Source of the DNA: Bacteroidota bacterium
GTDB taxonomy: Bacteria > Bacteroidota > Bacteroidia > Palsa-948
Length of the DNA: 64,000 bases
Assembly: GCA_016195025.1 (NCBI GenBank)
Contig: JACQAL010000004.1
Span: forward strand, 1-64,000
Direction: 5' to 3'
The notes under the pieces were generated by a model. The model was not told the origin of the DNA, made no database searches, and worked only from the letters and a program-made list of their open reading frames with translations. How positions within the stretch are numbered: the stretch's first letter is position 1; each line of letters opens with the position of its first letter. Below are positions 59,879 through 64,000 of this stretch, in pieces. A program made the translations under genes and the position numbers.

Positions 59879-60535
59879 TTACGATATTAATATAACTTTA
59901 CAGAGCGCGTGAATCAGGTATGCGCGTTTTGTATGCGCATGGATGCAATTGAAACGGGTTCGCCTTTTTTCTCCTTTGATGTAAATTTCTTTTGAGAATT
60001 TATTTTTTGAATGCACAATTCGGAAAGAAGAGCCAATGGCAACTCGCTCGAGCGTTAAAAAATTTTTGCCATCATATTTATCAAGTACGCGTGTAAGTTT
60101 TATGTCGGAGCAACTTGCCGCAGCAGGGCTGAACATATGAGTTTTCAGCGCTGAATAAATATCATCTGGAAAAAGTTTTTCCTCTTCGGAAAGAGTTGAA
60201 TTCATAATCAAAAAATGATTCAGCAGTTTGCTGTATTCGGCTTTCCATTCTTTTCCATGCGCAAAAACTTTTCCTTTGTATTTATCCCACGTAATAAGAT
60301 GCGCGATTTCATGCACAAGTGTTACAAAAAAAGAATATTTATTCAAATCATGATTAACCGTGATGACATGATTTCTCCCGTTATGCGGAGGCATGTGGTC
60401 GCCCACTTTTGACGCGCGCGATTTTTTTATTTTGAGTTTGAAATTATATTTGTAAATCCACTCCGCAATAATGTCAACGGATTTTTCGGGAATATATTTT
60501 CGAAGAATGAATTTATTACGCTCCCGTTGATTCAT
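59879..60535 (-). CDS. SprT-like zinc metallopeptidase-domain protein
   Basis: The 218-residue protein has the zincin motif LVHEIAHLITW (HExxH) and a later H in KVFAHGKEWKAEYSKLL as third ligand. The order matches SprT/Spartan-type proteins: the N-terminal helix region (EWIYKYNFKLKIKKSRASKV), RNHVITVNHDLNKYSFFV, then HEIAH. The C-terminal ~100 residues with paired Cys (SCSD; NCIHA) and basic patches may bind nucleic acid. Spartan proteins degrade DNA-protein crosslinks; the bacterial function is less clear. It lies between feoB and the aminotransferase on the same strand. Confidence 0.75.
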   Translation of the reverse strand: MNQRERNKFILRKYIPEKSVDIIAEWIYKYNFKLKIKKSRASKVGDHMPPHNGRNHVITVNHDLNKYSFFVTLVHEIAHLITWDKYKGKVFAHGKEWKAEYSKLLNHFLIMNSTLSEEEKLFPDDIYSALKTHMFSPAAASCSDIKLTRVLDKYDGKNFLTLERVAIGSSFRIVHSKNKFSKEIYIKGEKRRTRFNCIHAHTKRAYLIHALCKVILIS

Positions 60536-60595
60536 AGGATTCTAATATACGAATTGTACCAATGAAACAAATACGGCTAATGCGAATAAAAAATA

Positions 60596-62551
60596 TTATT
60601 TAAAAAAATTATAAACAACGAAACTCGCTAGATAAGCCAGCGCTCCCATATAGAAAAACTGAATCACGGGCCATTTTAATTTTTTTGTTTCGCGGTAAAC
60701 AACTGCGAGCGTGCTCATGCACTGCATGGCAAAAGCATAAAACAGCATGAGCGACAACCCCACTGCGAATGAATATTTCGGCTTGAGTGTGTCAGGATTT
60801 TTTTCTGCTCTCATCTTCTCGCGGATGGAGTGCGAATTGTTTGCATCTCCCACCGAATAAATAGTTGCCATGGTTCCCACAAAAACTTCGCGCGCGGCAA
60901 AGGAAGTTACCAGTGCAATTCCAACTTTCCAGTCGAAGCCGAGCGGTTTAATGACGGGCTCGATAAATTTTCCGAGAATGCCTGCGTAGGATGTTTCGAG
61001 TTTTTCAGAGGCAATTTTATTATTTATTTCCGCATCGGAATAATCTCCGCGGTAACTGTAATCGGTATATTTTTTTTCAATCTTCTGAAAACTATCAGCC
61101 GGAGCATGCGAGGCAAGCGCCCAGAGAATAATTGAAATTGCAATAATCACTTTTCCTGCATCAAACAAAAAAACTTTCACGCGGTCAATAATTGCAAGCC
61201 CGATATTTTTCCAGCGCGGAGAACGGTAAGGCGGAAGTTCCATGATAAAAAAACTTCTCTCTTTCGATTTGATAAAATATTTCATAGCGAAAGCAGAACC
61301 GATGGCGGCAAAAAATCCAATCAGGTAAAGCAACATCAGCATTATTCCCTGCATATTGAAAAAGCCAAAAACTTTTTTTGCCGGAACAACCAGTGCAATT
61401 AATAAAGTATACACAGGTAATCGCGCGGAACAACTCATCAGCGGAGTTACCATAATTGTAATCAATCTTTCTTTCCAGTTGCTGATAGTTCGTGTTCCCA
61501 TGATGGCAGGAACCGCGCAGGCAACTCCGCTCAGCAGGGGAATTACCGAGCGCCCGTTCAAGCCAAACTTTCGCATGGCTCTGTCCATGATGAAACTCAC
61601 ACGCGCCATGTAGCCGGTATCTTCGAGTATGGAAATAAAAAAAAATAAAAGTGCAATCTGCGGAATGAAAACAACAATTCCGCTGAGGCCGGCAAGAACT
61701 CCATTCATTAACAAATCGGAAAATTCTCCTTTGGGCAAATGCGCTGCGCCCCACTGTGAAGAAAATGTAAACGAAGATTCAATCCACTGCATGGGGTAAG
61801 AAGCAATCACAAAAATGGATTCGAAAATTAAAAAGAGAATGAAAAGAAAAATTGCATAGCCCCAAATTTTATGCGTAAGAATTTTATCGGTGCGCGAAGA
61901 AAAAATATCTTCTTCGGGTTTTGATTTAAACTTCAGGCAATCTGAAATAATTTCTGTAATGAGCCGGTAGCGCTCAATGGTTTGCTGCGAATCATTTTTC
62001 CCGGCAAGCTGCTGTTCGGAAAAAATTTCTTTCGGAATTTTTGTATCGGAAAAAAGCGCTTGTTTCAATTCCTCTATTCCTCTTTCTTCGCGCGCGCTGA
62101 TGGGAATTATTTTCACGCCAAGTTTTTCAGAAAGCATTTCGAAATTTATTTCCATTCCACGCTTATCCACCACATCCATCATATTAAGCGCAATCAACAT
62201 TGGAATTTTTGAATCTATAATCTGCGTAGCGAGAAACAAACTTCTTTTTAGGTTGGAAGCATCTGCCACATAAATTGTCAAGTCAGGATAGTCGGAATTA
62301 TTTTTGTCCTGAAGAATTTCAACTGCGATTTTTTCATCGGGCGATTTTGCATTCAAACTATATGCGCCCGGCAAATCAATAAACTCAACCGATGTGGAAT
62401 TAATTTTTGCCGAGCCGGTTTTTTTATCCACCGTTGCGCCCGGAAAATTTGCAGTGCTTTGATTTAATCCGGTAAGAACATTAAACAGCGTGGACTTCCC
62501 GCAGTTGGGATTTCCGATAAGCGCGACCTTTAACCTTGTATCTTGTTCCAA
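60596..62551 (-). CDS. feoB: Ferrous iron transporter FeoB
   Basis: The 651-residue protein has an N-terminal G domain: G1 GNPNCGKSTLFNVL, G2 region TVDKKTG, G3 DLPGAYSL, G4 ALNMMDVVDKRG (NxxD), then a GDI-like helical part (~170-210) and a C-terminal transporter with two Gate motifs and conserved Cys in SGVACAVPAIMGTRTI. About 8-10 membrane helices follow. The only in-frame start near the G domain is a TTG at 62551 (no ATG before the upstream stop). It imports Fe(II) and is 27 bp after feoA on the same strand. Confidence 0.95.
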   Translation of the reverse strand: MEQDTRLKVALIGNPNCGKSTLFNVLTGLNQSTANFPGATVDKKTGSAKINSTSVEFIDLPGAYSLNAKSPDEKIAVEILQDKNNSDYPDLTIYVADASNLKRSLFLATQIIDSKIPMLIALNMMDVVDKRGMEINFEMLSEKLGVKIIPISAREERGIEELKQALFSDTKIPKEIFSEQQLAGKNDSQQTIERYRLITEIISDCLKFKSKPEEDIFSSRTDKILTHKIWGYAIFLFILFLIFESIFVIASYPMQWIESSFTFSSQWGAAHLPKGEFSDLLMNGVLAGLSGIVVFIPQIALLFFFISILEDTGYMARVSFIMDRAMRKFGLNGRSVIPLLSGVACAVPAIMGTRTISNWKERLITIMVTPLMSCSARLPVYTLLIALVVPAKKVFGFFNMQGIMLMLLYLIGFFAAIGSAFAMKYFIKSKERSFFIMELPPYRSPRWKNIGLAIIDRVKVFLFDAGKVIIAISIILWALASHAPADSFQKIEKKYTDYSYRGDYSDAEINNKIASEKLETSYAGILGKFIEPVIKPLGFDWKVGIALVTSFAAREVFVGTMATIYSVGDANNSHSIREKMRAEKNPDTLKPKYSFAVGLSLMLFYAFAMQCMSTLAVVYRETKKLKWPVIQFFYMGALAYLASFVVYNFFK

Positions 62552-62578
62552 AGTAAAAAAAAATTCTATAAAGAAAAT

Positions 62579-62827
62579 TTATCGGGTGCGCCTGATAATA
62601 ACAGCGGATGCTTCCGATTTGCGCAGGCCAAGCGTGTATCCTGCAACGGTAATCGCAATCGGGTCGCCAAGCGGTGCAATATTTTTTACCTGAATCATTT
62701 CTCCCGGCAGGCAACCCATTTCGAGAAGTTTTAAAGAAACTTCCACATCGGTAAAAGAATCTATAATTGCTTTTTCTCCTTTGCGCAAATGTGCGAGCGT
62801 ATTTTTAATTGCCTTTCCGTTTTTCAT
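62579..62827 (-). CDS. feoA: Ferrous iron transport protein A
   Basis: From the ATG at 62827 the protein has ~82 residues: LAHLRKGEKAIIDSFTDVEV, LLEMGCLPGEMIQVKNIAPL, GDPIAITVAGYTLGLRKSEA. It is the SH3-like FeoA fold with the GLxPGxxixv and GDPixvxvxG motifs. It probably binds the cytosolic part of FeoB and aids Fe(II) uptake. A longer start at 62869 adds MLCPVKQKKFNRVN, which lies inside the promoter region, so the shorter form is preferred. Confidence 0.9.
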   Translation of the reverse strand: MKNGKAIKNTLAHLRKGEKAIIDSFTDVEVSLKLLEMGCLPGEMIQVKNIAPLGDPIAITVAGYTLGLRKSEASAVIIRRTR

Positions 62828-62866
62828 ATTCACCCTGTTAAACTTTTTTTGTTTCACGGGGCACAA

Positions 62867-62874
62867 CAAATATA
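62867..62874 (-). promoter_or_regulatory. feoA promoter -7 box
   Basis: TATATTTG on the minus strand matches TAnnTTTG. The predicted transcript starts near 62860, giving a leader of ~33 bases to the ATG at 62827. Confidence 0.5.
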
Positions 62875-62897
62875 ACCATACATATATAATAAGGAAC

Positions 62898-62913
62898 TAC
62901 CTAAAAGAAGGTA
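62898..62913. promoter_or_regulatory. Inverted repeat upstream of feoA, candidate metal-regulator site
   Basis: TACCTAAAAGAAGGTA is a 5-bp inverted repeat (TACCT/AGGTA) with a further AGGTA at 62925. It lies ~40-55 bp upstream of the expected feoA start of transcription. An iron-dependent repressor of Fur or DtxR type is a plausible reader, but the sequence is not a known consensus in full. Confidence 0.3.
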
Positions 62914-62921
62914 TTTTCAAA

Positions 62922-63077
62922 TCAGGTATTATTTGAATGACGGATGAGAAATTGCTGAGCACGGCTGCTTTTTTTATTCCATTCAGGGCAATCACCGCAT
63001 TTATTTTTCGGGCGGAAAATAAAACAGCCGGAAAAGAGCAGGGAAAAAATAAAAAGATATATCAATCGTTTAATCAT
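62922..63077 (-). CDS. Tiny lipoprotein of 51 residues
   Basis: The ATG at 63077 reads MIKRLIYLFIFSLLFSGCFI: basic start, hydrophobic core and the lipobox LFSGC with Cys18. The mature part of ~34 residues includes RPKNKCGDCPEWNKKSSRAQ, with a CGDCPEW motif like that of small Bacteroidota lipoproteins that have a CxxCP(x)[WF] tail. It ends in a TGA at 62922. A TATCTTTG box (63083-63090) ends five bases before the ATG, so a leaderless transcript is suggested. It is shorter than many gene finders accept. It is divergent from mlaE and upstream of feoA. Confidence 0.6.
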   Translation of the reverse strand: MIKRLIYLFIFSLLFSGCFIFRPKNKCGDCPEWNKKSSRAQQFLIRHSNNT

Positions 63078-63082
63078 ACGGA

Positions 63083-63134
63083 CAAAGATACAAATTCAAC
63101 AACGATTCTCCTTTGTAGATATTCCCTATTTTCG
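63083..63134. promoter_or_regulatory. Divergent -7 boxes for the tiny lipoprotein and mlaE
   Basis: TATCTTTG on the minus strand (63083-63090) ends five bases before the lipoprotein ATG; TATTTTCG on the plus strand (63127-63134) ends five bases before the mlaE ATG at 63140. Both fit the Bacteroidota -7 box or its TTCG variant. Confidence 0.45.
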
Positions 63135-63139
63135 CAATA

Positions 63140-63895
63140 ATGCTTTTATTTATTTCAAATATTTTTTTTCATATCGGAAGATATTATTCCCTCATTATCC
63201 GTTCCTTCAGCAAACCGGAAAAAGGAAAAGTTTTCCGAAAAAGAATTTTTGAGGAGATTGATTTATTGGGAGTCGGCTCTTTGCCTATCGTGCTCATCAT
63301 GTCAGTTTTCATGGGAGCGGTTATCACCATTCAGGCGGCATTTGGATTTACAAGCCCGTTGGTTCCGCTGTATGCAGTGGGAGTTACTACGCGCGATTCC
63401 GTTATCCTCGAATTTGCTCCAACGCTGGTAAGTTTGATTCTCGCAGGAAAAGTCGGCTCAAGCATTGCTTCCGAAATCGGGCACATGCGCGAGACCGAAC
63501 AAATTGACGCGCTTGAAATCATGGGCGTGAATTCCGCAACCTATCTCATCTTTCCGAAAATAATTGCTGCGGTTTTCATAAACCCATTCCTTATTATCAT
63601 CAGCATGTTCACCGGAATTTTAGGCGGATTGATTTTCGGAGTTCTGACAAATGTTGTTACTCCTTACGAATATATTTATGGAATTCAATATGAATTCAGT
63701 TTCTTTAATGTAACGTATTCGCTGATAAAAACCGTTGTGTTTGCTTTCATCATTGCTTCTGTTCCTGCCTATCACGGCTACTATACAAAAGGCGGTGCGC
63801 TTGAAGTGGGATTATCCAGTACAAAAGCAGTTGTGTACAGCAGTTTGTTAATTCTCACTTTCAATTTTATTCTCACGCAACTTTTACTCGCATGA
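63140..63895 (+). CDS. mlaE: MlaE-type ABC transporter permease
   Basis: The 251-residue protein has the MlaE/YrbE pattern: RRIFEEIDLLGVGSLPIVLI region, SVFMGAVITIQAAFGFTSPL, EFAPTLVSLILAGKVGSSIA followed by SEIGHMRETEQIDALEIMGV, and five to six membrane helices. MlaE is the inner-membrane part of the lipid transport system that keeps phospholipid asymmetry of the outer membrane. Its TGA overlaps the ATG of the ATPase gene. MCE-domain gene mlaD would be expected beyond the window. Confidence 0.9.
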   Translation: MLLFISNIFFHIGRYYSLIIRSFSKPEKGKVFRKRIFEEIDLLGVGSLPIVLIMSVFMGAVITIQAAFGFTSPLVPLYAVGVTTRDSVILEFAPTLVSLILAGKVGSSIASEIGHMRETEQIDALEIMGVNSATYLIFPKIIAAVFINPFLIIISMFTGILGGLIFGVLTNVVTPYEYIYGIQYEFSFFNVTYSLIKTVVFAFIIASVPAYHGYYTKGGALEVGLSSTKAVVYSSLLILTFNFILTQLLLA

Positions 63896-64000
63896 TAGAA
63901 GTAAGAAACATATCCAAATCATTCGGGGAAAAAGAAGTGCTGAAAAATATTTCTATGTCGGCTGAACAGGGAAAAAACACGCTTGTGATTGGTGGTAGCG
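63892..64000 (+). CDS. mlaF: MlaF-type ABC transporter ATPase (partial, N-terminus)
   Basis: The frame starts at the ATGA overlap with mlaE and reads MIEVRNISKSFGEKEVLKNI, SMSAEQGKNTLVIGGS up to the window edge. This is the first strand of an ABC ATPase; the P-loop begins in GGS. It would drive the MlaE permease. Only 36 codons are in the window. Confidence 0.85.
   Translation, partial: MIEVRNISKSFGEKEVLKNISMSAEQGKNTLVIGGS

Noticed and set aside
61185-61754. 189-residue minus-strand ORF within feoB
   Set aside because: Frame-shifted shadow of feoB; Cys/Trp/Phe-rich random composition.
62937-63140. 67-residue plus-strand ORF before mlaE
   Set aside because: It lies antisense to the tiny lipoprotein, lacks a signal or family pattern, and would overlap the mlaE promoter box.
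1-64000. tRNA and rRNA genes
   Set aside because: All larger intergenic gaps were read; no cloverleaf or rRNA-like sequence was recognised. A covariance-model scan would be decisive.

Overview
The window reads as chromosomal DNA of a Bacteroidota bacterium (Cytophaga-Flavobacteria-Sphingobacteria side). Support comes from type IX secretion (T9SS) type A C-terminal sorting domains on several secreted proteins, a DUF4270 lipoprotein next to a short GT5 starch-synthase-like gene, an F0 a-subunit with signal peptide and long periplasmic arm, a BT4734-type primase in an island, starts that mostly lack Shine-Dalgarno sequences, and TAnnTTTG-type -7 promoter boxes. No rRNA, tRNA or CRISPR array was recognised. 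Species cannot be named from the sequence.

Layout. 1-6304: the edge of an unknown gene, then an AT-rich accessory module on the minus strand (primase, RepA-like ATPase, DNA methyltransferase, excisionase-like HTH, unknown protein) that looks like the replication part of an integrative element; no integrase is inside the window. 6564-9064: O-antigen-type flippase, ssb, zinc-ribbon protein. 9065-13559: simple repeats, a carboxypeptidase-regulatory-like fragment, a T9SS beta-helix protein coupled to fumC, an orphan T9SS tail, an ArsC-like protein. 13565-17209: prfB with its programmed frameshift, a PepSY-like periplasmic protein and a two-component pair. 17306-22002: ATP synthase genes in the order (AtpI-like)-B-E-F-H-A, with no gamma gene after atpA. 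22041-27776: a giant NtrY-like kinase, a cobalamin-binding mutase subunit, rsgA and dtd. 27777-38981: a long minus-strand block with hydrolase, GT9 transferase, an NtrC-type regulator without HTH, Ppx/GppA, an ABC permease, and a sugar/surface polysaccharide set (GT39-like, epimerase, GT2, DegT aminotransferase, methyltransferase, cupin). 39123-42809: DUF4153 protein, DEDDy exonuclease, outer-membrane protein, cutA. 42968-46096: lipid flippase-like protein, panD and panC, separated by a 21-bp tandem array. 46227-50668: GT5-like protein, DUF4270 lipoprotein, envelope proteins, TatD. 50696-57421: TMTC-like TPR membrane protein and several T9SS or beta-helix proteins, two of them frameshifted. 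57418-62827: mannose-1-phosphate guanylyltransferase, aminotransferase, SprT-like protease, feoB and feoA. 62922-64000: a tiny lipoprotein and the start of an MlaE-MlaF lipid ABC transporter.

The most unusual content is repetitive DNA. There is a minisatellite of 21-bp units (heptapeptide period, open on both strands) between panC and panD. Several short palindromes are inserted in frame into proteins, including a signal peptide. A class of imperfect hairpins built from simple repeated words sits between genes and supplies stop codons, C-termini or N-termini of neighbouring proteins. All functional calls are from reading motifs by eye; no database search was possible.
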